11,999 nucleotides of DNA from Bremia lactucae (lineage: Eukaryota; Oomycota; Peronosporomycetes; Peronosporales; Peronosporaceae): assembly GCF_004359215.1 (NCBI RefSeq), contig NC_090614.1, positions 561,916 to 573,914 of the forward strand, written 5' to 3'. The notes under the pieces were generated by a model. It saw only the letters and a program-made list of their open reading frames with translations, made no database searches and had not been told where the DNA came from. The translations under genes were made by a program, and so were the position numbers. This document shows positions 1 through 7,389 of the stretch, in pieces. Positions within the stretch are counted from its first letter, which is position 1; each line of letters opens with the position of its first letter.

Positions 1-56
1 TGACGTACACTGTACGTGCAGAGGAAGACTTCTCTTAAGACAACTAGACTTAAGAG
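1..56. repeat. Two adjacent perfect hairpins
   Basis: Arms ACGTACA (3-9) and TGTACGT (11-17) form a perfect 7-bp inverted repeat around one base. Arms CTCTTAAG (32-39) and CTTAAGAG (49-56) form a perfect 8-bp inverted repeat with a 9-base loop. They lie just past the probable 3' end of the minus-strand LTR and may belong to the same element (its untranslated leader) or to its insertion site. Confidence 0.5.
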
Positions 57-63
57 GGTAAAA

Positions 64-370
64 TGAAAACTGTATTAAATATAATTAAGTGTCTCTTGTT
101 CTATCTTTGTAAATGCTAACTTAATTATAATCTAATACTAAACATGTAAATGAATTCTTATCTCTATCTTATCTGTAACTCTCTTTGATTACTCCTGCAG
201 CTGATTAGTCTGCGGAATAAATAAATATAATGGCCTATACCTATTTATGGATAAGAATTCTGAATATTACTGTATAATGTAATCTCCTCCAAAAATTATC
301 TACCTTTTATATAATATATTAATTAACAACCTTTAAGTGTTAATTTCATGTAACGATACACCCCAATACA
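64..370 (-). mobile_element. LTR of an LTR retrotransposon, or a solo LTR, minus strand
   Basis: Read on the minus strand, this stretch starts TGTATTGGGGTGTATCGTTACATG. It matches the start of the plus-strand element at 11354, with 27 identical bases in a row (338-364 against 11360-11386). A second shared block lies near its end: TAATTATATTTAATACAG here against TAATTATATTAATACAG at right. Both copies begin with TG, as LTRs do. The 3' limit is uncertain: a CA dinucleotide (minus strand) at 65-64 is one candidate, giving about 307 bp, but the element may run past the window edge. No matching target-site duplication is visible. No coding region is attached, so it could be a solo LTR or the edge of an element lying to the left. 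The assignment to LTR retrotransposons is inferred from the TG start, the inverted second copy and the AT-rich non-coding content. Confidence 0.6.
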
Positions 371-575
371 GATAAGACTTTTAGTGAATATTTTGTATTA
401 GTTCATAATTAAGTTACGACAGCTCTGTACCGATGATATGACTTCTTATTGAGGGCAGAGTAAAGATAGCTCCAATGGTAACTATTTTCCAAAGATACGA
501 GACCACAAAAACCGGAAATCATGGATTTTGTTTGCTATTTAAGAAGCCGATTTTTGACATAATAAATAGAGAACC
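371..575. other. Non-coding spacer between LTR and inverted-repeat element
   Basis: AT-rich sequence with no open frame and no recognisable RNA gene. The inverted-repeat similarity of the next element fades gradually into this spacer, so its outer boundary is not sharp. Confidence 0.5.
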
Positions 576-637
576 GGCATAGACACACACACCTTTTGGT
601 ATAACCACACACCCTCACCGTATCTTTATTTGATTAA
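576..637 (+). repeat. Left inverted repeat of the ~1 kb element
   Basis: This repeat contains two direct copies, about 20 bp apart, of a unit resembling GGTATAGCCACACACCCTTT (starting 576 and 598), followed by GTATCTTTATTTGATTAAA. Its reverse complement is found at 1501-1562. Confidence 0.6.
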
Positions 638-796
638 ATAAAAAATACACATTAAAAACGAACAGTTTTATTTTTCAGCTGTAGCGCAAAATTGACAATT
701 GTTCCTAGAACTCCCTTTCCAAAGGGCGATGACAAACGAGTCGATTTTGATTACTTTTGGACCTTGGTAATTCCCGCTAAATTACATCTGGGAAGC

Positions 797-917
797 GATA
801 CAGCCACACCCTGTAAATATGAGAGTAGCGTAATGGTAACAACTTATTGATAACTAGTATATATTGGCACATCACAACCCCTACATTAAATAAGGGAATC
901 GCTATAGCCACACACCC
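797..917 (+). repeat. Two interior copies of the TATAGCCACACACCC motif
   Basis: GATACAGCCACACCC at 797-811 and GCTATAGCCACACACCC at 901-917 repeat the subterminal unit of the inverted repeats in the orientation of the left end. A weaker relative, GGCACATCACAACCCC, lies near 866-881. Confidence 0.5.
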
Positions 918-1500
918 AATCTACATGAAAGTTGCCCCTGGGCACATCAAAATTCTAGTTTTCGTTTGACGATGTTAAATGTACGTCTTTTAACAGGTGA
1001 GAAAAAGCCAAGAGCGCCCGCAATTAATTGGCAAGTCATAAAAAGAGCGAAAAGAAAGAGCAGCAATCGAGCAGCGAAGGAGAAGTTGAGCTGGAAATTA
1101 GCGATAAGGGCATGCAAGTCTCTGGAGGCTAAGCTAAGGATGAATTTATTTCACTTAAGATAAGTAAAATAAAATTTATCCTTAACTTAACCTCTTTACT
1201 TAAGTAAAATAATTTCAAGTTCATGCTTGCCCTTCAAATAGGCGAATCTTAGTGCTATTTTTGTACCCAACATGAGCCACAATTTCTTCATGTTTTTGTT
1301 AAAAAAGCATCTTGCTATTCGACATAAAAGTACGCATTTATTGCGAAGTCTTTTTGCAGACCTTTCAAGCTACTGAAGCTGTACAGGCCAGCATTATGGT
1401 TTTTCCAGGTCAACTTCTCGCTCTAAAGACGATTCAAAAGAATAATTGTTGATTTTTGGATGCAGTAGAATGACCCATTCAGTGAAAATAATTTAAAAGA

Positions 1501-1562
1501 CGTTTTTAATCAATACAGACGGGAAGGGGTGTGGCTATACGAAAGGGGTGTGTGGCTATACC
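1501..1562 (-). repeat. Right inverted repeat of the ~1 kb element
   Basis: On the minus strand this reads GGTATAGCCACACACCCC, then TATAGCCACACCCC, then GTCTGTATTGATTAAAAAC. These are the same two tandem units and the same trailing sequence as the left end, in opposite orientation. Confidence 0.6.
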
Positions 1563-1639
1563 AGCTCAATATAAATATTGTGAATAACTTTAAAATTATT
1601 GCAGCCCACCATTGATCAGCATTAGCAGCCCACGTTATC

Positions 1640-4600
1640 TCAAGTCATGAAGTCAACAATCGCTAAGCTTTCCCCGTCCGAACCAGACGATACGTCTGAC
1701 GTAGTCGTCGCCTCGTCCTTATCGTGCAAATTAATTTCACAATTTCTCTCCTGCCCTGACAAAATTTGCTCATGGCAAATGCTATGCCAATCGTGAATCG
1801 CCGGTTCCAATATGAGCTTCTGAGCCACAAATAAGCTCGCGTCACGATTCGTCCAGTAAATGACATGCGCTGTTAACGCAAATAAATATTCATTCGCAAT
1901 CTCAATTTCATTCTCCTGCAGCGAATAGTCAATCGGAAGTCCTTGGCATAATCGACCAAACACAGCAACGTTTTCTTTCATATCGTCGCCTTCACGTTCT
2001 TCTCGTTGCTGCTCAATAGGCTCTTCGTCAATTTGCTGCGGCGATTGCGATGAACGCGTCACGACATTGAGCGCATCCGTAAGCGGTACCATAGACGCAG
2101 GGCTTTCAACAAGGCCTACGCTGTGGGCTCCAGCTAGCACTTGGCTTTCAAAATTACAACGCCATTGGCGCAGCGATGCCCACATGGCCCGAAACGAGTT
2201 GCGGAGTTGATACTGGAAACGCAATCGACCTTCAAATGTGCGAATAATTGCAGCTTTCGAGTGGGCACGCAACGGGTTCACAATGGGCTCAATACGATAC
2301 GCCACGGGATCATAAGGATGATAAATATTGAATACCCGTCGACAGCGTGGGAGTTGAAAAGCGCGATCAAGTTTCTGACCTCGAACATTCAAGAATAAAC
2401 CAATGGGGGATCCAAAACAAAAGAGATTTTCCACGTCAAATGCCAGGCGTGGTACAAGTGGAACAATACTTGCTCTTGTCGATGCAGAAGAAGCAGAATT
2501 GTTGTTCTTCTTTTTTGGCATTGGCTTGGAAGGACGCACCGTACTTGAGCTTTTCCTCTTGCTTATTGGTCTTTTATCCGATCCACGTCGCCCTTGTTGG
2601 CTATTCTGTTTCAATCGGTAACAATCGCGTGATTTTCGATGCGTGCTTGCGATTTCCGACAAGGAACGTGACCGGCGCTTCATGTGCTGATCGAAAACAA
2701 GACAGTCCGTATCGAATATCCCGTTCGCCGAAAGATTCCATCCATCTGCATCTCTATTGTCGTGGCAGCTCGTGCTGTCCACGTCCTCGCTGCTGTCTTG
2801 AAATTCCACGGCTTCCACATCACTGCTCGTATCTTCATTATCTGTACACATTGTGCTTTCTTGCTGTTGCAAAGGATCTTCTTGGTGATTCAATATATCA
2901 AAACAAATAATTGATCCCAGAGAATGTGCAATAATAGAAACTTTCTTGCACGTTTTTCCACTACCTTCCATCCATTCAGAATGACGCGATTGAAACAATG
3001 TAAACACACGATTCATTTCTTTGGCCACTTCGTCGAGAATAACTTGATGAAAAAGCGGTGACATGAAGAAAAGAATGTCCAAAACCGTGTCATTGGCCAG
3101 CTCACGTAGTTTTGGAATGGCCGGCAATGTCACGTCATGAATGAGATGATCAAGATCTTCTAAATGAAGCTTCGAATGCCATTCAATGGGCAGAAACTCG
3201 ACACGTGGCTGACGCGTAGTTTTCTTCGTGCTTTTCGAGTTTTCTTCCGTGTCTTTTGCATTTAAATGAACAAAATGTGACGATAAAAGAGCTTCCCGAT
3301 TCAAATCGCGCAACATCGTCGAGCAATCAATAATCGAGCGTAACGTGACAACATTAATCAAGTCAAGCGTCTTCAGGGCATCGCCAATGCCGTGGACAAT
3401 CAGCACAAGGTGCTCAATCTCTTCTTGAATGTCCTGGTCGTCCTTTAACGTCTTTACCGGATCCCCTGTAACGGGGTCACAAATCATGGCATCTTTATAC
3501 AGCTGAAGCATCGTGGTATCAGCACGCACACGTGGGTCTCCTCGATACACTCGGCGTTTGCTCGTAAAGGGCGTGGTTCCAGCCAGCAAGCGCTTGTACT
3601 GCATAATGTCTTGTGCCCCTTTAATCTCCACAACGTGGCCTTCAACAGGAATCCTAAGTGTGCAATCTTTTTCAACTCGAGAGGCTAAAACCGCATCACT
3701 CAACCGTGCACGAGAACTTAGAAATCCACGCGGTTTTTGGGCTTCAATGTCCATCAATCGCTCTTTCTCACGTGAATAAAAGCCCAAGTAATACACAAAC
3801 GCGCTTTCTAATACATTTGCAGTCTCGGCTCGATACGGTGCAAGGCCGTAATGGCGCTGAGCATAGACCCATTGAGAGCGACACACGACAATCTCTTCCA
3901 AAGGCGGCCAGTAGACTGGTGTCATCCGCATGCTTTCCAAATCAACCTCATGTCGTCCTTCATCTACCAAAACGACGCTATTAGGTCCAATCGGACCAAG
4001 ACTTTTCTTCTTCTTTTGATGATACCATCGAAACTTTCGTTCAAGTCGACGCGTTTCATTCGGAGGGAACTCAATCCATCCCCGTGAGGAATCCCCGCTA
4101 GCCTTAGTCGCACCATTATTTAAACTATAATCTTTTAAATTTCCTTTCTTTTGTCCATGGAATAATCCCGTAGAAAATGCTCCCTGACCATGCCCTTTAG
4201 TAACATGGAGTTTCTTGTAAAACCAAATCGGAAATGTAGTGAGATTCTGATCCGCTAAGTCTTTCGTCAATTCTTGATTCATTGCAATCTCGTGCGAGAA
4301 GAGTGGAAACCCATTCACGTCTGGAAATGCCCGGTGTAAGTCCATATACAACATTTCATTCTGCACTTTGATGGTTGCCAAGAACTCAAAGCGTTTATAA
4401 TATGATACAAGGAGGCGCATCCTTTGATAAACCGATCGAACCACTTCACTTTGTCTTGAAGAACTCAATGATTCATAAGGACCTCGTCCAAGGATGTTCC
4501 ATTGTACCATACTCAAGTGCTGATCCAAGACTTCCGTTGCCGAGTACAAATGCTCCACTAGCATCTGTACGCGTGTTGTGCTTCCTTCCAAGAACAAATC

Positions 4601-5179
4601 GGTTCTGTCTTCAATCTCTGCTCTTGATGGAAAGACAATGTGACTCGGAAATATCACGACGTATCGCACGACACTCTCAGCAGCTACTAATGGCGGCAAT
4701 ACGACGTTTCTTAGAAAGAAACTCCGTCGCATCGAGTTCTTGGCCACAAAATAGAGCTCTGGTAGCTCTTCACTGGTCATGAATTGGGCACAACCTTCGA
4801 TGCCGGATAGCAAAGGTAAAGCAACTTGACGCTGCAGCGGAGCGAGTGGACCTGGAAGTTGCGCGGTCTCGACCTTCATCTTGAAGCGGTAAAAGAGCCG
4901 TTGGCCAGTACGGGTGCATGTAAGGCTTAGCTCCACGACACGATCGTGTGCTTCTGTTGCAGCATCAACGATGCAGTCACGCGTGGCACCAGCCGCGCGC
5001 TTTGCCAGGTCGGGGGCACGACGAACGAGGCTGCTAGAAATCTGACTGCACAGCGCCAGGAGGAATGGGAAGGGCGTAAAAGTCGACAACGTGTTCCATA
5101 CGAAGCCGGAAGATGCACCGTCATGGCGTTCCGCCATGTCACGGCGAGCATCGCGCACCATCTCGGCCACATGGTACAT
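1640..5179 (-). CDS. DDHD-domain intracellular phospholipase A1 (PA-PLA1 family)
   Basis: A single-exon 1179-residue protein. Proteins of this family (mammalian DDHD1, DDHD2 and SEC23IP, plant SGR2, yeast YOR022C) hydrolyse glycerophospholipids, typically phosphatidic acid, at ER, Golgi or other inner membranes. Visible parts: an N-terminal region with the family signature of a VDL..MRMTPVYW strand followed by a W-x-Y..LESAFVYY helix (about 400-465); the start of the lipase core, VLIVHGIGD (592-600); VEFLPIEWH (660-668); the nucleophile elbow AHSLGS with Ser753; and the DDHD domain from about 912, with Asp915 before FGSPIGLF, Asp957 in HPYDPVAYRIEP, and NEYLF.LTAH ending at His1105. All expected catalytic residues are present, so it should be active. 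A Ser/Lys- and acid-rich insert (about 772-905) separates the Ser from the DDHD domain. No signal peptide or clear membrane segment is seen. The ATG at 5179 is the first in frame; an in-frame upstream stop lies 6 bases before it. Confidence 0.93.
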   Translation of the reverse strand: MYHVAEMVRDARRDMAERHDGASSGFVWNTLSTFTPFPFLLALCSQISSSLVRRAPDLAKRAAGATRDCIVDAATEAHDRVVELSLTCTRTGQRLFYRFKMKVETAQLPGPLAPLQRQVALPLLSGIEGCAQFMTSEELPELYFVAKNSMRRSFFLRNVVLPPLVAAESVVRYVVIFPSHIVFPSRAEIEDRTDLFLEGSTTRVQMLVEHLYSATEVLDQHLSMVQWNILGRGPYESLSSSRQSEVVRSVYQRMRLLVSYYKRFEFLATIKVQNEMLYMDLHRAFPDVNGFPLFSHEIAMNQELTKDLADQNLTTFPIWFYKKLHVTKGHGQGAFSTGLFHGQKKGNLKDYSLNNGATKASGDSSRGWIEFPPNETRRLERKFRWYHQKKKKSLGPIGPNSVVLVDEGRHEVDLESMRMTPVYWPPLEEIVVCRSQWVYAQRHYGLAPYRAETANVLESAFVYYLGFYSREKERLMDIEAQKPRGFLSSRARLSDAVLASRVEKDCTLRIPVEGHVVEIKGAQDIMQYKRLLAGTTPFTSKRRVYRGDPRVRADTTMLQLYKDAMICDPVTGDPVKTLKDDQDIQEEIEHLVLIVHGIGDALKTLDLINVVTLRSIIDCSTMLRDLNREALLSSHFVHLNAKDTEENSKSTKKTTRQPRVEFLPIEWHSKLHLEDLDHLIHDVTLPAIPKLRELANDTVLDILFFMSPLFHQVILDEVAKEMNRVFTLFQSRHSEWMEGSGKTCKKVSIIAHSLGSIICFDILNHQEDPLQQQESTMCTDNEDTSSDVEAVEFQDSSEDVDSTSCHDNRDADGWNLSANGIFDTDCLVFDQHMKRRSRSLSEIASTHRKSRDCYRLKQNSQQGRRGSDKRPISKRKSSSTVRPSKPMPKKKNNNSASSASTRASIVPLVPRLAFDVENLFCFGSPIGLFLNVRGQKLDRAFQLPRCRRVFNIYHPYDPVAYRIEPIVNPLRAHSKAAIIRTFEGRLRFQYQLRNSFRAMWASLRQWRCNFESQVLAGAHSVGLVESPASMVPLTDALNVVTRSSQSPQQIDEEPIEQQREEREGDDMKENVAVFGRLCQGLPIDYSLQENEIEIANEYLFALTAHVIYWTNRDASLFVAQKLILEPAIHDWHSICHEQILSGQERNCEINLHDKDEATTTSDVSSGSDGESLAIVDFMT
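2465..2866 (-). other. Low-complexity insert between lipase Ser and DDHD domain
   Basis: Residues ~772-905 of the DDHD protein. The first half is acidic (many Asp, Glu and Ser); the second half is basic (runs of Lys, Arg and Ser, including RPISKRKSSS and KPMPKKKNNN). It interrupts the catalytic core between Ser753 and Asp915. Basic and Ser-rich loops of this kind are often phosphorylated or bind membranes; that role here is inference. Confidence 0.6.
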
Positions 5180-5587
5180 GGGTTACTGAGGCGACGGCCG
5201 GGCAGGCCTTGATGGGATGGACATGATGCTTTCTTTCGCTACGCAAAGGGCATGTGTAATATATAATGACTTATTACAAAGCTAGCCATGGCAGAATTGA
5301 AACCTGACAAGGCAAAACCCGAGAACATATTGTTTTATCTCAACATGAAACTAAAATGAAACTCGATCTGACTACATCAGCACCACAGTTACACATATGC
5401 TTATTGACTTTATCATTTATGCCGTTTCTCTTACTTGAGTGAGCCAATCGTAGGATGCAAGATGCTAGACCCCGGCAATTCCAAATATAGTAGAAGGTAG
5501 CAGTAATTTTCTTAAAAATATATATATTTAAAAAAAAGAAACGCTCAAACAATACTAGATATTGCAAACAAGGGACACAGCTGATAG
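5180..5587. other. Intergenic region between ARF 3' end and DDHD 5' end
   Basis: The 408 bp should hold the ARF 3' UTR and the DDHD promoter. The part at 5500-5540 is A/T-rich with runs of TA and A. I could not find a good match to the oomycete initiator (YCAYTYY) upstream of the DDHD ATG; TCCATCCC near 5214-5221 is the closest. No RNA gene is seen. Confidence 0.5.
5183..5224 (-). promoter_or_regulatory. Possible 13-codon upstream ORF just before the DDHD start
   Basis: An ATG at 5224 opens a 13-residue peptide (MSIPSRPARPSPQ) that ends with TAA. Only three bases (CCC) separate the stop from the main ATG at 5179, in the same frame. It would act only if transcription starts upstream of 5224, which the sequence does not show. 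A second, 16-codon upstream ORF lies at 5239-5289. Confidence 0.35.
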
Positions 5588-6160
5588 CTACGAGGATAAA
5601 TCGCCGGTGAGTGCCTTGCATAGCCAATCGAGACCTTCATATATCCCATCACCGGTTGTAGCAACGCACGGCTGCACATGAACGGGGTTCGCGGTCATTT
5701 CGGACAGTTCCAGTCTCTCACGCACTTCTTCGGCCGAAAGGGCGCAGGGCTGGTCTTGTTTGTTTGCGTACACGAGCACCTTTGTGTCGGCAAGCTCGTC
5801 TGCCTCGAAGATTAAGTGAAGTGCCTGCTTCGCCTCATCGATCCGCTCAAGGTCAGCCGCATCGACGACGAAAATGACGGCATCATTATGACTTAAATAG
5901 TGTTTCCAGAGCGAGCGTATTTTGTCCTGACCCCCAATGTCCCACGCCGTGAATTTGATGTTTTTGTACTCAAAAGTCTCAACGTTAAAGCCGATGGTGG
6001 GGATGGTGGCGATAAGCTCACCCGATTTGATTCTGTAGAGCAGCGTCGTCTTGCCAGCAGCGTCTAGGCCGATGATCATGATGCCACTTTTGCGGTTGCC
6101 AAAGTACGAGGCGAGGTTGTCATAAAGCCCTTGGAGCGAATACGAAAATAGGTTGCCCAT
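5588..6160 (-). CDS. ARF-family small GTPase
   Basis: 190 residues, single exon. ARF proteins are myristoylated GTPases that recruit coats and lipid-modifying enzymes to Golgi and endosomal membranes. Visible motifs: Gly2 in MGNLFS for N-myristoylation, followed by an amphipathic helix; P-loop GLDAAGKT (31-38); switch [10 protein letters not shown] with Thr55; switch [10 protein letters not shown] (73-80) with the catalytic Gln78; NKQD (133-136); and the base-binding loop CVATTGDG followed by IYEGLDWL. All nucleotide-binding residues are intact, so it is probably an active GTPase. It is slightly longer than a standard ARF (about 181 residues): the P-loop begins at residue 31 instead of 24 because about seven residues are added between the N-terminal helix and the core. 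MGN start, GGQDKIR and YEGLDWL favour ARF proper over distant ARLs, but the exact class is open. Confidence 0.95.
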   Translation of the reverse strand: MGNLFSYSLQGLYDNLASYFGNRKSGIMIIGLDAAGKTTLLYRIKSGELIATIPTIGFNVETFEYKNIKFTAWDIGGQDKIRSLWKHYLSHNDAVIFVVDAADLERIDEAKQALHLIFEADELADTKVLVYANKQDQPCALSAEEVRERLELSEMTANPVHVQPCVATTGDGIYEGLDWLCKALTGDLSS

Positions 6161-6411
6161 TGACTAGAGTAGCTGGTAGAGAATTGAGAAATGGCTCGAT
6201 CGAAAAGATTTAGTAGCGAGAAGTAGAATGATGGTTGTGATAGCATCGACCAATCGTTGACAGGAATAAATAGAAAGTTCCGCTATGTTGAAGAGCGATT
6301 AATAATAATTACAAGAGTCACAATTATGAAACGATGATACCCAGACTTATCTTTGATGTTCGTTGCGAGACGATTGCTGGCAAATTATTTTCAATCAAAT
6401 TACAAAGTGCA
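6161..6411. other. Short intergenic region between unknown gene and ARF
   Basis: It holds the ARF promoter near its left end (6181-6193) and presumably the 3' UTR of the gene to the right. Nothing else is recognised. Confidence 0.5.
6181..6193 (-). promoter_or_regulatory. Oomycete-type Inr + FPR core promoter of the ARF gene
   Basis: The minus strand reads CATTTCTCAATTC, which matches 12 of 13 positions of the oomycete initiator/flanking promoter region consensus CATTYYNCAWTTT (known from Phytophthora genes). It lies 21 bp upstream of the ARF ATG, which would give a short 5' UTR of about 32 nt. That is typical for oomycetes. Confidence 0.6.
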
Positions 6412-6954
6412 CTATGCAGATATTTCTTTCTGTTGCTGCAGCTTTTTGCGCTGCAACTGCAACTTGCGCTTTAAATTTTTAGCCTTCTTCTGCGCTGCCT
6501 CTTGACGTAACTTATCTAGCAACTCGTCATGCGTGGTCCGCTTGCGCTTCATACTTTCCTTGTTGTCATGTGTTTTTGAAATAATGAGCCTTTTTTCCTC
6601 GTCATCTTCCACCTCTTCGCGCTGCAACTTCATGTTCAGCTCTGCCATTACCGACTCATCCTCACGACTTCCACGTGATTTCCGCAGCAACTTTTGCTTC
6701 ATCTCACGGTCACAATTTATTTGTACTGCGTCTGTATTCACATTAACGGTGTTTGGCCGCGTCAAACTAGGCAGACTCATGCCAGACAAGGCCGAGGTTG
6801 GACGGTAAAGCGTCACGGGATTGCGCTGTGGGTGCTTCTCCAGCTGCTGCTGGACCTTATTTTCATTTAGTTCTTCGTCACCTCCCGGCATCCAGGACTT
6901 TACAATGTCTAGGGCATTGGCCCGGAATAACACACCTTCATCGTCGCTGCTCAT
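6412..6954 (-). CDS. Small basic coiled-coil protein of unknown function
   Basis: 180 residues counted from the first ATG at 6954; the open frame continues four codons upstream but only to a TTG. I do not recognise the family. The N-terminus is acidic with a short hydrophobic helix (MSSDDEGVLF, then ALDIVKSWMP, about 14-23). The middle is polar and rich in Pro, Ser and Thr. From about residue 83 to the end it is highly charged and probably helical, with an acidic stretch (VEDDEEKR, ~115-122) and a Lys/Arg/Gln-rich tail (MKRKR at 135-139; KKAKNLKRKLQLQRKK about 156-171) that looks like a nuclear or nucleolar localisation signal and a coiled coil. Similar layouts occur in small ribosome-biogenesis or RNA-binding proteins, but that is only a guess. 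No catalytic motif and no Cys/His cluster are seen. Confidence 0.65.
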   Translation of the reverse strand: MSSDDEGVLFRANALDIVKSWMPGGDEELNENKVQQQLEKHPQRNPVTLYRPTSALSGMSLPSLTRPNTVNVNTDAVQINCDREMKQKLLRKSRGSREDESVMAELNMKLQREEVEDDEEKRLIISKTHDNKESMKRKRTTHDELLDKLRQEAAQKKAKNLKRKLQLQRKKLQQQKEISA

Positions 6955-7389
6955 GGAAGCGTGCAACTAGTTAAAGTTCTAAGTGAAGTTTAACTTTTCA
7001 TTTTGTCCAATCAATCGCCGCTACCAACCATCGCACTCACAATTTCAAGTCAAAAACTCAATGCTTCGTACACACTCGAAATAAATGTGCGAGTTGTTTA
7101 ATTTTAATGCAAATGTAGCACATGCATGAAGCGACCTTTCGACATCTGATCTCTTTGCCACCGCCTGGTTGTTATGATCATCACGTGTCCTCTTCCAATT
7201 CAATCATTGATGCTGTTTAAAGTAAAAAGAAAAAACTGTTCGACCGGTGCTGAGGCAATATGGAGAAAAGGATTGACACGGATAAAAATGCATTGTAGCA
7301 TAAATGTGACGCATGATTCGTCTCCTGTTCGCGTGCTTGTCAATAACTGACCACTTAAAAAGACGCAATAAATCTGTAGCGCCATCGTA
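6955..7389. other. Divergent promoter region
   Basis: 435 bp between two genes pointing away from each other, so both promoters should lie here. CACTTAGAACTTT on the minus strand near 6983-6995 matches 9 of 13 positions of the oomycete Inr/FPR consensus and could serve the minus-strand gene. I see no strong initiator for the plus-strand gene. Stop codons in frame at 7348 and 7369 rule out an upstream extension of the hydrolase. Confidence 0.4.

Larger units (their letters stand above)
576..1562. mobile_element. ~1 kb inverted-repeat element, probable non-autonomous DNA transposon (MITE-like)
   Basis: The left end (576-637) and the reverse complement of the right end (1501-1562) align over about 60 bp with only small gaps. 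GGcATAGaCACACAC at left matches GGtATAGcCACACAC at right, followed by GTATAaCCACAC against GTATAgCCACAC, and then TTGATTAAA against TTGATTAAA. Identity is roughly 80 percent by eye, so this is an old copy. The interior has no credible gene; a 63-codon frame from ATG 972 is short and matches nothing I recognise. Similarity seems to continue weakly outside both ends (about 11 of 18 bases), so the true ends may lie further out. I found no target-site duplication and no transposase, so the superfamily is open. It could instead be a rearranged LTR fragment. Confidence 0.5.

Noticed and set aside
966..1163. 65-codon plus-strand frame inside the inverted-repeat element
   Set aside because: The first codon is TTG; from ATG 972 it is only 63 codons, Lys/Arg-rich from A-rich DNA, with no domain I recognise. 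It could be a transposase scrap, but nothing supports that.
1601..1633. Two copies of GCAGCCCAC 24 bp apart
   Set aside because: Too short and only two copies; probably chance in the 3' flank of the DDHD gene.
2347..2910. 187-codon plus-strand frame opposite the DDHD gene
   Set aside because: It lies wholly antisense to a clearly conserved coding region and is Cys/Leu-rich in the manner of a shadow frame.
5340..5627. 95-codon minus-strand frame overlapping the ARF 3' end
   Set aside because: It overlaps the ARF coding end and runs into its AT-rich 3' UTR; the Phe/Ile-rich residues reflect base composition.
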